DNA of 64,000 nucleotides from Tetradesmus obliquus (Eukaryota > Chlorophyta > Chlorophyceae > Sphaeropleales > Scenedesmaceae), in assembly GCA_030272155.1 (NCBI GenBank), contig CP126191.1:4424501-4488500 (forward strand), given 5' to 3'. The translations under genes and the position numbers were made by a program. Of this stretch, positions 1 through 12,739 are shown piece after piece. The notes beneath the pieces are model-generated. The model saw only the letters and a program-made list of their open reading frames with translations, searched no databases and had not been told where the DNA came from. The number at the start of each line of letters is the position of its first letter. The first letter of the stretch is position 1.

Positions 1-356
1 AATTTATTGTTTTATCTGTTTGTAATATGTTGATTTATCAAATTTGAAGCCGTTTCAATGTCCTGGCTGCGGGATCAGGGTTGGCAAGGGTGTCGGTGCA
101 CCGCCACTAGAAACTCACTGGTTTTGTCTTGCTTCCAAAAAAAAAAAAAAAAAGAAACTCACTGGTCGGCTAAAATTCCTACTGGACGGTTTTGTCCCGT
201 ACGTTGCATCAACAAACATATGAGGCCCTCACCTGCCTAGGACCGACATGCGAAAGGAAGCGCAGCGGCCTTTGCAGCGTCGCTACGGTCGAATTTTCCG
301 GCCGGCACGCCTAGTGGCCCATTTTGGAAAGGTGCTGGGTGTGCATCGTGAAAGTT

Positions 357-668
357 AATTTATTGTTTTATCTGTTTGTAATATGTTGATTTATCAAATT
401 TGAAGCCGTTTCAATGTCCTGGCTGCGGGATCAGGGTTGGCAAGGGTGTCGGTGCACCGCCACTAGAAACTCACTGGTCGGCTAAAATTCCTACTGGACG
501 GTTTTGTCCCGTACGTTGCATCAACAAACATATGAGGCCCTCACCTGCCTAGGACCGACATGCGAAAGGAAGCGCAGCGGCCTTTGCAGCGTCGCTACGG
601 TCGAATTTTCCGGCCGGCACGCCTAGTGGCCCATTTTGGAAAGGTGCTGGGTGTGCATCGTGAAAGTT
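357..668. repeat. Reference satellite monomer, 312 bp, without insertion
   Basis: This copy is used as the coordinate standard, taking the first A of 'aatttattg' as position 1. It has an AT-rich first 60 bp and a GC-richer remainder. Four places are used by insertions elsewhere: 23-35 'taatatgttgatt', 97-109 'tgcaccgccacta', 110-121 'gaaactcactgg' and 247-259 'gaattttccggcc'. Palindromes inside it include the AvrII-like 'cctagg' (193-198), 'catatg' (173-178), 'ggtgcacc' (95-102) and 'ccggccgg' (254-261). I see no convincing ORF, tRNA-like promoter or CENP-B box. The phase of the monomer is an arbitrary choice. Confidence 0.95.
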
Positions 669-927
669 AATTTATTGTTTTATCTGTTTGTAATATGTTG
701 ATTTATCAAATTTGAAGCCGTTTCAATGTCCTGGCTGCGGGATCAGGGTTGGCAAGGGTGTCGGTGCACCGCCACTAGAAACTCACTGGTCGGCTAAAAT
801 TCCTACTGGACGGTTTTGTCCCGTACGTTGCATCAACAAACATATGAGGCCCTCACCTGCCTAGGACCGACATGCGAAAGGAAGCGCAGCGGCCTTTGCA
901 GCGTCGCTACGGTCGAATTTTCCGGCC

Positions 928-1178
928 GTCATTGCGTAACTGTGATTTTAGTGGAGTCTGGGCACTCGGTCAGGTCCTGGATGCCTTTCGGGGCTGCCCC
1001 GCACGGGGCTGTCTGCATGATCGTGTGACAGCGTCTCTTGGTACAAGAGACCTGTGGGGTGAGTGCGGAACAGGTTGCCTCACTCTCTCAATGGATCTTT
1101 TTGTGGAGCAAGTGCACAGTTATGTAGGTCAGCCCTTGTAACTTTCTTGCTTCAAAAAAAAAAAAAAAAAAAAAAAAA
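928..1178 (+). mobile_element. LINE 3'-end insertion, plus copy 1
   Basis: Description for all plus copies: 226 bp of LINE 3' untranslated sequence starting 'gtcattgcg' and ending 'cttgcttc', then a poly(A) tail (25 A here). It sits between direct repeats of monomer 247-259, 'gaattttccggcc' (915-927 and 1179-1191). It is the reverse complement of the 3' region of the longer minus-strand LINE at 51590-53303, truncated at its 5' end, so it contains no ORF of its own. Two compact inverted repeats lie inside: GCCCCG/CGGGGC at 996-1009 and an 8-bp stem with a 3-nt loop at 1033-1051. The 89-residue frame crossing it starts in satellite and is not a gene. Confidence 0.9.
1033..1051 (+). other. Perfect hairpin in LINE 3' untranslated region
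   Basis: GTCTCTTG and CAAGAGAC pair across the loop GTA. The hairpin is present in every plus and minus LINE copy, for example at 40339-40357 on the opposite strand. In LINE families whose reverse transcriptase recognises the RNA 3' end, such stem-loops can be the recognition element. That role is inferred here. Confidence 0.6.
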
Positions 1179-2170
1179 GAATTTTCCGGCCGGCACGCCT
1201 AGTGGCCCATTTTGGCATGGTGCTGGGTGTGCATCGTGAAAGTTAATTTATTGTTTTATCTGTTTGTAATATGTTGATTTATCAAATTTGAAGCCGTTTC
1301 AATGTCCTGGCTGCGGGATCAGGGTTGGCAAGGGTGTCGGTGCACCGCCACTAGAAACTCACTGGTCGGCTAAAATTCCTACTGGACGGTTTTGTCCCGT
1401 ACGTTGCATCAACAAACATATGAGGCCCTCACCTGCCTAGGACCGACATGCAAAAGGAAGCGCAGCGGCCTTTGCAGCGTCGCTACGGTCGAATTTTCCG
1501 GCCGGCACGCCTAGTGGCCCATTTTGGAAAGGTGCTGGGTGTGCATCATGAAAGTTAATTTATTGTTTTATCTGTTTGTAATATGTTGATTTATCAAATT
1601 TGAAGCCGTTTCAATGTCCTGGCTGCGGGATCAGGGTTGGCAAGGGTGTCGGTGCACCGCCACTAGAAACTCACTGGTTTTGTCTTGCTTCCAAAAAAAA
1701 AAAAAAAAGAAACTCACTGGTCGGCTAAAATTCCTACTGGACGGTTTTGTCCCGTACGTTGCATCAACAAACATATGAGGCCCTCACCTGCCTAGGACCG
1801 ACATGCGAAAGGAAGCGCAGCGGCCTTTGCAGCGTCGCTACGGTCGAATTTTCCGGCCGGCACGCCTAGTGGCCCATTTTGGAAAGGTGCTGGGTGTGCA
1901 TCGTGAAAGTTAATTTATTGTTTTATCTGTTTGTAATATGTTGATTTATCAAATTTGAAGCCGTTTCAATGTCCTGGCTGCGGGATCAGGGTTGGCAAGG
2001 GTGTCGGTGCACCGCCACTAGAAACTCACTGGTCGGCTAAAATTCCTACTGGACGGTTTTGTCCCGTACGTTGCATCAACAAACATATGAGGCCCTCACC
2101 TGCCTAGGACCGACATGCGAAAGGAAGCGCAGCGGCCTTTGCAGCGTCGCTACGGTCGAATTTTCCGGCC

Positions 2171-2422
2171 GTCATTGCGTAACTGTGATTTTAGTGGAGT
2201 CTGGGCACTCGGTCAGGTCCTGGATGCCTTTCGGGGCTGCCCCGCACGGGGCTGTCTGCATGATCGTGTGACAGCGTCTCTTGGTACAAGAGACCTGTGG
2301 GGTGAGTGCGGAACAGGTTGCCTCACTCTCTCAATGGATCTTTTTGTGGAGCAAGTGCACAGTTATGTAGGTCAGCCCTTGTAACTTTCTTGCTTCAAAA
2401 AAAAAAAAAAAAAAAAAAAAAA
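2171..2422 (+). mobile_element. LINE 3'-end insertion, plus copy 2
   Basis: Same truncation point and target duplication as copy 1. Tail of 26 A. Belongs to the second 1.245-kb higher-order unit. Confidence 0.9.
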
Positions 2423-3416
2423 GAATTTTCCGGCCGGCACGCCTAGTGGCCCATTTTGGCATGGTGCTGGGTGTGCATCGTGAAAGTTAATTTATTGTTT
2501 TATCTGTTTGTAATATGTTGATTTATCAAATTTGAAGCCGTTTCAATGTCCTGGCTGCGGGATCAGGGTTGGCAAGGGTGTCGGTGCACCGCCACTAGAA
2601 ACTCACTGGTCGGCTAAAATTCCTACTGGACGGTTTTGTCCCGTACGTTGCATCAACAAACATATGAGGCCCTCACCTGCCTAGGACCGACATGCAAAAG
2701 GAAGCGCAGCGGCCTTTGCAGCGTCGCTACGGTCGAATTTTCCGGCCGGCACGCCTAGTGGCCCATTTTGGAAAGGTGCTGGGTGTGCATCATGAAAGTT
2801 AATTTATTGTTTTATCTGTTTGTAATATGTTGATTTATCAAATTTGAAGCCGTTTCAATGTCCTGGCTGCGGGATCAGGGTTGGCAAGGGTGTCGGTGCA
2901 CCGCCACTAGAAACTCACTGGTTTTGTCTTGCTTCCAAAAAAAAAAAAAAAAAAGAAACTCACTGGTCGGCTAAAATTCCTACTGGACGGTTTTGTCCCG
3001 TACGTTGCATCAACAAACATATGAGGCCCTCACCTGCCTAGGACCGACATGCGAAAGGAAGCGCAGCGGCCTTTGCAGCGTCGCTACGGTCGAATTTTCC
3101 GGCCGGCACGCCTAGTGGCCCATTTTGGAAAGGTGCTGGGTGTGCATCGTGAAAGTTAATTTATTGTTTTATCTGTTTGTAATATGTTGATTTATCAAAT
3201 TTGAAGCCGTTTCAATGTCCTGGCTGCGGGATCAGGGTTGGCAAGGGTGTCGGTGCACCGCCACTAGAAACTCACTGGTCGGCTAAAATTCCTACTGGAC
3301 GGTTTTGTCCCGTACGTTGCATCAACAAACATATGAGGCCCTCACCTGCCTAGGACCGACATGCGAAAGGAAGCGCAGCGGCCTTTGCAGCGTCGCTACG
3401 GTCGAATTTTCCGGCC

Positions 3417-3668
3417 GTCATTGCGTAACTGTGATTTTAGTGGAGTCTGGGCACTCGGTCAGGTCCTGGATGCCTTTCGGGGCTGCCCCGCACGGGGCTG
3501 TCTGCATGATCGTGTGACAGCGTCTCTTGGTACAAGAGACCTGTGGGGTGAGTGCGGAACAGGTTGCCTCACTCTCTCAATGGATCTTTTTGTGGAGCAA
3601 GTGCACAGTTATGTAGGTCAGCCCTTGTAACTTTCTTGCTTCAAAAAAAAAAAAAAAAAAAAAAAAAA
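3417..3668 (+). mobile_element. LINE 3'-end insertion, plus copy 3
   Basis: Tail of 26 A. Third higher-order unit. No other difference seen from copy 1. Confidence 0.9.
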
Positions 3669-4660
3669 GAATTTTCCGGCCGGCACGCCTAGTGGCCCAT
3701 TTTGGCATGGTGCTGGGTGTGCATCGTGAAAGTTAATTTATTGTTTTATCTGTTTGTAATATGTTGATTTATCAAATTTGAAGCCGTTTCAATGTCCTGG
3801 CTGCGGGATCAGGGTTGGCAAGGGTGTCGGTGCACCGCCACTAGAAACTCACTGGTCGGCTAAAATTCCTACTGGACGGTTTTGTCCCGTACGTTGCATC
3901 AACAAACATATGAGGCCCTCACCTGCCTAGGACCGACATGCAAAAGGAAGCGCAGCGGCCTTTGCAGCGTCGCTACGGTCGAATTTTCCGGCCGGCACGC
4001 CTAGTGGCCCATTTTGGAAAGGTGCTGGGTGTGCATCATGAAAGTTAATTTATTGTTTTATCTGTTTGTAATATGTTGATTTATCAAATTTGAAGCCGTT
4101 TCAATGTCCTGGCTGCGGGATCAGGGTTGGCAAGGGTGTCGGTGCACCGCCACTAGAAACTCACTGGTTTTGTCTTGCTTCCAAAAAAAAAAAAAAAAGA
4201 AACTCACTGGTCGGCTAAAATTCCTACTGGACGGTTTTGTCCCGTACGTTGCATCAACAAACATATGAGGCCCTCACCTGCCTAGGACCGACATGCGAAA
4301 GGAAGCGCAGCGGCCTTTGCAGCGTCGCTACGGTCGAATTTTCCGGCCGGCACGCCTAGTGGCCCATTTTGGAAAGGTGCTGGGTGTGCATCGTGAAAGT
4401 TAATTTATTGTTTTATCTGTTTGTAATATGTTGATTTATCAAATTTGAAGCCGTTTCAATGTCCTGGCTGCGGGATCAGGGTTGGCAAGGGTGTCGGTGC
4501 ACCGCCACTAGAAACTCACTGGTCGGCTAAAATTCCTACTGGACGGTTTTGTCCCGTACGTTGCATCAACAAACATATGAGGCCCTCACCTGCCTAGGAC
4601 CGACATGCGAAAGGAAGCGCAGCGGCCTTTGCAGCGTCGCTACGGTCGAATTTTCCGGCC

Positions 4661-4911
4661 GTCATTGCGTAACTGTGATTTTAGTGGAGTCTGGGCACTC
4701 GGTCAGGTCCTGGATGCCTTTCGGGGCTGCCCCGCACGGGGCTGTCTGCATGATCGTGTGACAGCGTCTCTTGGTACAAGAGACCTGTGGGGTGAGTGCG
4801 GAACAGGTTGCCTCACTCTCTCAATGGATCTTTTTGTGGAGCAAGTGCACAGTTATGTAGGTCAGCCCTTGTAACTTTCTTGCTTCAAAAAAAAAAAAAA
4901 AAAAAAAAAAA
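4661..4911 (+). mobile_element. LINE 3'-end insertion, plus copy 4
   Basis: Tail of 25 A. This monomer is followed at once by another LINE-bearing monomer (copy 5), the only such direct pair in the regular section. Confidence 0.9.
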
Positions 4912-5236
4912 GAATTTTCCGGCCGGCACGCCTAGTGGCCCATTTTGGCATGGTGCTGGGTGTGCATCGTGAAAGTTAATTTATTGTTTTATCTGTTTGT
5001 AATATGTTGATTTATCAAATTTGAAGCCGTTTCAATGTCCTGGCTGCGGGATCAGGGTTGGCAAGGGTGTCGGTGCACCGCCACTAGAAACTCACTGGTC
5101 GGCTAAAATTCCTACTGGACGGTTTTGTCCCGTACGTTGCATCAACAAACATATGAGGCCCTCACCTGCCTAGGACCGACATGCGAAAGGAAGCGCAGCG
5201 GCCTTTGCAGCGTCGCTACGGTCGAATTTTCCGGCC

Positions 5237-5487
5237 GTCATTGCGTAACTGTGATTTTAGTGGAGTCTGGGCACTCGGTCAGGTCCTGGATGCCTTTCGG
5301 GGCTGCCCCGCACGGGGCTGTCTGCATGATCGTGTGACAGCGTCTCTTGGTACAAGAGACCTGTGGGGTGAGTGCGGAACAGGTTGCCTCACTCTCTCAA
5401 TGGATCTTTTTGTGGAGCAAGTGCACAGTTATGTAGGTCAGCCCTTGTAACTTTCTTGCTTCAAAAAAAAAAAAAAAAAAAAAAAAA
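5237..5487 (+). mobile_element. LINE 3'-end insertion, plus copy 5
   Basis: Tail of 25 A. Lies exactly 576 bp after copy 4, as expected for a one-monomer tandem duplication. Confidence 0.9.
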
Positions 5488-6481
5488 GAATTTTCCGGCC
5501 GGCACGCCTAGTGGCCCATTTTGGCATGGTGCTGGGTGTGCATCGTGAAAGTTAATTTATTGTTTTATCTGTTTGTAATATGTTGATTTATCAAATTTGA
5601 AGCCGTTTCAATGTCCTGGCTGCGGGATCAGGGTTGGCAAGGGTGTCGGTGCACCGCCACTAGAAACTCACTGGTCGGCTAAAATTCCTACTGGACGGTT
5701 TTGTCCCGTACGTTGCATCAACAAACATATGAGGCCCTCACCTGCCTAGGACCGACATGCAAAAGGAAGCGCAGCGGCCTTTGCAGCGTCGCTACGGTCG
5801 AATTTTCCGGCCGGCACGCCTAGTGGCCCATTTTGGAAAGGTGCTGGGTGTGCATCATGAAAGTTAATTTATTGTTTTATCTGTTTGTAATATGTTGATT
5901 TATCAAATTTGAAGCCGTTTCAATGTCCTGGCTGCGGGATCAGGGTTGGCAAGGGTGTCGGTGCACCGCCACTAGAAACTCACTGGTTTTGTCTTGCTTC
6001 CAAAAAAAAAAAAAAAAAAGAAACTCACTGGTCGGCTAAAATTCCTACTGGACGGTTTTGTCCCGTACGTTGCATCAACAAACATATGAGGCCCTCACCT
6101 GCCTAGGACCGACATGCGAAAGGAAGCGCAGCGGCCTTTGCAGCGTCGCTACGGTCGAATTTTCCGGCCGGCACGCCTAGTGGCCCATTTTGGAAAGGTG
6201 CTGGGTGTGCATCGTGAAAGTTAATTTATTGTTTTATCTGTTTGTAATATGTTGATTTATCAAATTTGAAGCCGTTTCAATGTCCTGGCTGCGGGATCAG
6301 GGTTGGCAAGGGTGTCGGTGCACCGCCACTAGAAACTCACTGGTCGGCTAAAATTCCTACTGGACGGTTTTGTCCCGTACGTTGCATCAACAAACATATG
6401 AGGCCCTCACCTGCCTAGGACCGACATGCGAAAGGAAGCGCAGCGGCCTTTGCAGCGTCGCTACGGTCGAATTTTCCGGCC

Positions 6482-6734
6482 GTCATTGCGTAACTGTGAT
6501 TTTAGTGGAGTCTGGGCACTCGGTCAGGTCCTGGATGCCTTTCGGGGCTGCCCCGCACGGGGCTGTCTGCATGATCGTGTGACAGCGTCTCTTGGTACAA
6601 GAGACCTGTGGGGTGAGTGCGGAACAGGTTGCCTCACTCTCTCAATGGATCTTTTTGTGGAGCAAGTGCACAGTTATGTAGGTCAGCCCTTGTAACTTTC
6701 TTGCTTCAAAAAAAAAAAAAAAAAAAAAAAAAAA
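6482..6734 (+). mobile_element. LINE 3'-end insertion, plus copy 6
   Basis: Tail of 27 A. The next plain and tailed monomers keep the three-monomer order. Confidence 0.9.
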
Positions 6735-7726
6735 GAATTTTCCGGCCGGCACGCCTAGTGGCCCATTTTGGCATGGTGCTGGGTGTGCATCGTGAAAGTT
6801 AATTTATTGTTTTATCTGTTTGTAATATGTTGATTTATCAAATTTGAAGCCGTTTCAATGTCCTGGCTGCGGGATCAGGGTTGGCAAGGGTGTCGGTGCA
6901 CCGCCACTAGAAACTCACTGGTCGGCTAAAATTCCTACTGGACGGTTTTGTCCCGTACGTTGCATCAACAAACATATGAGGCCCTCACCTGCCTAGGACC
7001 GACATGCAAAAGGAAGCGCAGCGGCCTTTGCAGCGTCGCTACGGTCGAATTTTCCGGCCGGCACGCCTAGTGGCCCATTTTGGAAAGGTGCTGGGTGTGC
7101 ATCATGAAAGTTAATTTATTGTTTTATCTGTTTGTAATATGTTGATTTATCAAATTTGAAGCCGTTTCAATGTCCTGGCTGCGGGATCAGGGTTGGCAAG
7201 GGTGTCGGTGCACCGCCACTAGAAACTCACTGGTTTTGTCTTGCTTCCAAAAAAAAAAAAAAAAGAAACTCACTGGTCGGCTAAAATTCCTACTGGACGG
7301 TTTTGTCCCGTACGTTGCATCAACAAACATATGAGGCCCTCACCTGCCTAGGACCGACATGCGAAAGGAAGCGCAGCGGCCTTTGCAGCGTCGCTACGGT
7401 CGAATTTTCCGGCCGGCACGCCTAGTGGCCCATTTTGGAAAGGTGCTGGGTGTGCATCGTGAAAGTTAATTTATTGTTTTATCTGTTTGTAATATGTTGA
7501 TTTATCAAATTTGAAGCCGTTTCAATGTCCTGGCTGCGGGATCAGGGTTGGCAAGGGTGTCGGTGCACCGCCACTAGAAACTCACTGGTCGGCTAAAATT
7601 CCTACTGGACGGTTTTGTCCCGTACGTTGCATCAACAAACATATGAGGCCCTCACCTGCCTAGGACCGACATGCGAAAGGAAGCGCAGCGGCCTTTGCAG
7701 CGTCGCTACGGTCGAATTTTCCGGCC

Positions 7727-7980
7727 GTCATTGCGTAACTGTGATTTTAGTGGAGTCTGGGCACTCGGTCAGGTCCTGGATGCCTTTCGGGGCTGCCCCG
7801 CACGGGGCTGTCTGCATGATCGTGTGACAGCGTCTCTTGGTACAAGAGACCTGTGGGGTGAGTGCGGAACAGGTTGCCTCACTCTCTCAATGGATCTTTT
7901 TGTGGAGCAAGTGCACAGTTATGTAGGTCAGCCCTTGTAACTTTCTTGCTTCAAAAAAAAAAAAAAAAAAAAAAAAAAAA
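7727..7980 (+). mobile_element. LINE 3'-end insertion, plus copy 7
   Basis: Tail of 28 A. Otherwise identical to its neighbours. Confidence 0.9.
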
Positions 7981-8974
7981 GAATTTTCCGGCCGGCACGC
8001 CTAGTGGCCCATTTTGGCATGGTGCTGGGTGTGCATCGTGAAAGTTAATTTATTGTTTTATCTGTTTGTAATATGTTGATTTATCAAATTTGAAGCCGTT
8101 TCAATGTCCTGGCTGCGGGATCAGGGTTGGCAAGGGTGTCGGTGCACCGCCACTAGAAACTCACTGGTCGGCTAAAATTCCTACTGGACGGTTTTGTCCC
8201 GTACGTTGCATCAACAAACATATGAGGCCCTCACCTGCCTAGGACCGACATGCAAAAGGAAGCGCAGCGGCCTTTGCAGCGTCGCTACGGTCGAATTTTC
8301 CGGCCGGCACGCCTAGTGGCCCATTTTGGAAAGGTGCTGGGTGTGCATCATGAAAGTTAATTTATTGTTTTATCTGTTTGTAATATGTTGATTTATCAAA
8401 TTTGAAGCCGTTTCAATGTCCTGGCTGCGGGATCAGGGTTGGCAAGGGTGTCGGTGCACCGCCACTAGAAACTCACTGGTTTTGTCTTGCTTCCAAAAAA
8501 AAAAAAAAAAAAGAAACTCACTGGTCGGCTAAAATTCCTACTGGACGGTTTTGTCCCGTACGTTGCATCAACAAACATATGAGGCCCTCACCTGCCTAGG
8601 ACCGACATGCGAAAGGAAGCGCAGCGGCCTTTGCAGCGTCGCTACGGTCGAATTTTCCGGCCGGCACGCCTAGTGGCCCATTTTGGAAAGGTGCTGGGTG
8701 TGCATCGTGAAAGTTAATTTATTGTTTTATCTGTTTGTAATATGTTGATTTATCAAATTTGAAGCCGTTTCAATGTCCTGGCTGCGGGATCAGGGTTGGC
8801 AAGGGTGTCGGTGCACCGCCACTAGAAACTCACTGGTCGGCTAAAATTCCTACTGGACGGTTTTGTCCCGTACGTTGCATCAACAAACATATGAGGCCCT
8901 CACCTGCCTAGGACCGACATGCGAAAGGAAGCGCAGCGGCCTTTGCAGCGTCGCTACGGTCGAATTTTCCGGCC

Positions 8975-9226
8975 GTCATTGCGTAACTGTGATTTTAGTG
9001 GAGTCTGGGCACTCGGTCAGGTCCTGGATGCCTTTCGGGGCTGCCCCGCACGGGGCTGTCTGCATGATCGTGTGACAGCGTCTCTTGGTACAAGAGACCT
9101 GTGGGGTGAGTGCGGAACAGGTTGCCTCACTCTCTCAATGGATCTTTTTGTGGAGCAAGTGCACAGTTATGTAGGTCAGCCCTTGTAACTTTCTTGCTTC
9201 AAAAAAAAAAAAAAAAAAAAAAAAAA
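8975..9226 (+). mobile_element. LINE 3'-end insertion, plus copy 8
   Basis: Tail of 26 A. Last LINE copy of the regular section. The next is 4.6 kb downstream. Confidence 0.9.
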
Positions 9227-11090
9227 GAATTTTCCGGCCGGCACGCCTAGTGGCCCATTTTGGCATGGTGCTGGGTGTGCATCGTGAAAGTTAATTTATT
9301 GTTTTATCTGTTTGTAATATGTTGATTTATCAAATTTGAAGCCGTTTCAATGTCCTGGCTGCGGGATCAGGGTTGGCAAGGGTGTCGGTGCACCGCCACT
9401 AGAAACTCACTGGTCGGCTAAAATTCCTACTGGACGGTTTTGTCCCGTACGTTGCATCAACAAACATATGAGGCCCTCACCTGCCTAGGACCGACATGCA
9501 AAAGGAAGCGCAGCGGCCTTTGCAGCGTCGCTACGGTCGAATTTTCCGGCCGGCACGCCTAGTGGCCCATTTTGGAAAGGTGCTGGGTGTGCATCGTGAA
9601 AGTTAATTTATTGTTTTATCTGTTTGTAATATGTTGATTTATCAAATTTGAAGCCGTTTCAATGTCCTGGCTGCGGGATCAGGGTTGGCAAGGGTGTCGG
9701 TGCACCGCCACTAGAAACTCACTGGTCGGCTAAAATTCCTACTGGACGGTTTTGTCCCGTACGTTGCATCAACAAACATATGAGGCCCTCACCTGCCTAG
9801 GACCGACATGCAAAAGGAAGCGCAGCGGCCTTTGCAGCGTCGCTACGGTCGAATTTTCCGGCCGGCACGCCTAGTGGCCCATTTTGGAAAGGTGCTGGGT
9901 GTGCATCATGAAAGTTAATTTATTGTTTTATCTGTTTGTAATATGTTGATTTATCAAATTTGAAGCCGTTTCAATGTCCTGGCTGCGGGATCAGGGTTGG
10001 CAAGGGTGTCGGTGCACCGCCACTAGAAACTCACTGGTTTTGTCTTGCTTCCAAAAAAAAAAAAAAAAAAGAAACTCACTGGTCGGCTAAAATTCCTACT
10101 GGACGGTTTTGTCCCGTACGTTGCATCAACAAACATATGAGGCCCTCACCTGCCTAGGACCGACATGCGAAAGGAAGCGCAGCGGCCTTTGCAGCGTCGC
10201 TACGGTCGAATTTTCCGGCCGGCACGCCTAGTGGCCCATTTTGGAAAGGTGCTGGGTGTGCATCGTGAAAGTTAATTTATTGTTTTATCTGTTTGTAATA
10301 TGTTGATTTATCAAATTTGAAGCCGTTTCAATGTCCTGGCTGCGGGATCAGGGTTGGCAAGGGTGTCGGTGCACCGCCACTAGAAACTCACTGGTCGGCT
10401 AAAATTCCTACTGGACGGTTTTGTCCCGTACGTTGCATCAACAAACATATGAGGCCCTCACCTGCCTAGGACCGACATGCGAAAGGAAGCGCAGCGGCCT
10501 TTGCAGCGTCGCTACGGTCGAATTTTCCGGCCGGCACGCCTAGTGGCCCATTTTGGAAAGGTGCTGGGTGTGCATCGTGAAAGTTAATTCATTGTTTTAT
10601 CTGTTTGTAATATGTTGATTTATCAAATCGTTTCAATGTCCTGGCTGCGGGATCAGGGTTGGCAAGGGTGTCGGTGCACCGCCACTAGAAACTCACTGGT
10701 TTTGTCTTGCTTCCAAAAAAAAAAAAAAAAAAGAAACTCACTGGTCGGCTAAAATTCCTACTGGACGGTTTTGTCCCGTACGTTGCATCAACAAACATAT
10801 GAGGCCCTCACCTGCCTAGGACCGACATGCGAAAGGAAGCGCAGCGGCCTTTGCAGCGTCGCTACGGTCGAATTTTCCGGCCGGCACGCCTAGTGGCCCA
10901 TTTTGGAAAGGTGCTGGGTGTGCATCGTGAAAGTTAATTTATTGTTTTATCTGTTTGTAATATGTTGATTTATCAAATTTGAAGCCGTTTCAATGTCCTG
11001 GCTGCGGGATCAGGGTTGGCAAGGGTGTCGGTGCACCGCCACTAGAAACTCACTGGTTTTGTCTTGCTTCCAAAAAAAAAAAAAAAAAAA

Positions 11091-12427
11091 GAAACTCACT
11101 GGTCGGCTAAAATTCCTACTGGACGGTTTTGTCCCGTACGTTGCATCAACTAACATATGAGGCCCTCACCTGCCTAGGACCGACATGCAAAAGGAAGCGC
11201 AGCGGCCTTTGCAGCGTCGCTACGGTCGAATTTTCCGGCCGGCACGCCTAGTGGCCCATTTTGGAAAGGTGCTGGGTGTGCATCGTGAAAGTTAATTCAT
11301 TGTTTTATCTGTTTGTAATATGTTGATTTATCAAATTTGAAGCCGTTTCAATTTCCTGGCTGCGGGATCAGGGTTGGCAAGGGTGTCGGTGCACCGCCAC
11401 TAGAAACTCACTGGTCGGCTAAAATTCTTACTGGACGGTTTTGTCCTGTACGTTGCATCATCAAACATATGAGGCCCTCACCTGCCTAGGACCGACATGC
11501 GAAAGGAAGCGCAGCGGCCTTTGCAGCGTCGCTACGGTCGAATTTTCCGGCCGGCACGCCTAGTGGCCCATTTTGGAAAGGTGCTGGGTGTGCATCGTGA
11601 AAGTTAATTTATTGTTTTATCTGTTTTTAATATGTTGATTTATCAAATTTGAAGCCGTTTCAATGTCCTGGCTGCGGGGTCAGGGTTGGCAAGGGTGTCG
11701 GTGCACCGCCACTAGAAACTCACTGGTTTTGTCTTGCTTCCAAAAAAAAAAAAAAAAAAAGAAACTCACTGGTCGGCTAAAATTCCTACTGGACGGTTTT
11801 GTCCCGTACGTTGCATCAACTAACATATGAGGCCCTCACCTGCCTAGGACCGACATGCAAAAGGAAGCGCAGCGGCCTTTGCAGCGTCGCTACGGTCGAA
11901 TTTTCCGGCCGGCACGCCTAGTGGCCCATTTTGGAAAGGTGCTGGGTGTGCATCGTGAAAGTTAATTCATTGTTTTATCTGTTTGTAATATGTTGATTTA
12001 TCAAATTTGAAGCCGTTTCAATTTCCTGGCTGCGGGATCAGGGTTGGCAAGGGTGTCGGTGCACCGCCACTAGAAACTCACTGGTCGGCTAAAATTCTTA
12101 CTGGACGGTTTTGTCCTGTACGTTGCATCATCAAACATATGAGGCCCTCACCTGCCTAGGACCGACATGCGAAAGGAAGCGCAGCGGCCTTTGCAGCGTC
12201 GCTACGGTCGAATTTTCCGGCCGGCACGCCTAGTGGCCCATTTTGGAAAGGTGCTGGGTGTGCATCGTGAAAGTTAATTTATTGTTTTATCTGTTTTTAA
12301 TATGTTGATTTATCAAATTTGAAGCCGTTTCAATGTCCTGGCTGCGGGGTCAGGGTTGGCAAGGGTGTCGGTGCACCGCCACTAGAAACTCACTGGTTTT
12401 GTCTTGCTTCCAAAAAAAAAAAAAAAA
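11091..12427. repeat. Perfect two-monomer tandem duplication, 670-bp period
   Basis: 11091-11760 recurs at 11761-12427 with the same diagnostic substitutions ('tcaactaac', 'caatttcctgg', 'attcttactgg', 'tcatcaaac', 'tgtttttaat', 'gcggggtca'). The only difference I see is a shorter A-tract at the end of the second copy. Each unit holds one plain-length and one A-tailed monomer. Confidence 0.85.
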
Positions 12428-12739
12428 GAAACTCACTGGTCGGCTAAAATTCCTACTGGACGGTTTTGTCCTGTACGTTGCATCATCAAACATATGAGGC
12501 CCTCACCTGCCTAGGACCGACATGCGAAAGGAAGCGCAGCGGCCTTTGCAGCGTCGCTACGGTCGAATTTTCCGGCCGGCACGCCTAGTGGCCCATTTTG
12601 GAAAGGTGCTGGGTGTGCATCGTGAAAGTCAATTTATTGTTTTATCTGTTTGTAATATGTTGATTTATCAAATTTGAAGCCGTTTCAATGTCCTGGCTGC
12701 GGGATCAGGGTTGGCAAGGGTGGCGGTGCAACGCCACTA

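Larger units (their letters stand above)
669..9292. repeat. Regular three-monomer higher-order repeat, about 1.245 kb
   Basis: The order is: LINE-bearing monomer (about 576 bp), plain monomer with 'tgcaaaagg' and 'gcatcatg' (312 bp), then monomer with the ultrashort A-tailed insertion (about 355 bp). Units start at 669, 1912, 3158, 4978, 6223 and 7468, with a last partial unit at 8716. An extra LINE-bearing monomer at 4402-4977 directly precedes 4978, so this monomer is duplicated there. The last unit is followed by two plain monomers (9293 and 9605) instead of one before the next tailed monomer at 9917. Units are nearly identical apart from homopolymer length, which indicates recent amplification by unequal exchange. 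Confidence 0.9.

Noticed and set aside
597..616. Possible tRNA-type B box ('ggtcgaatttt') suggesting a SINE-derived satellite
   Set aside because: The match to the B-box consensus is poor, no A box lies at suitable spacing, and the monomer itself has no tail or target duplication.
357..668. CENP-B box in the monomer
   Set aside because: I checked the candidate TTCG- and CCCG-containing stretches on both strands and none fits the spaced consensus.
816..1141. Recurring 70- and 89-codon open frames in LINE-bearing monomers
   Set aside because: They start in satellite and run into LINE untranslated sequence. They recur only because the DNA recurs, and they show no domain or coding signal. One copy (26701) even loses the stop without consequence.
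1154..1178. A-tracts as simple microsatellites
   Set aside because: They always follow the same LINE terminus and are followed by a repeat of the target sequence, so they are retrotransposon tails.
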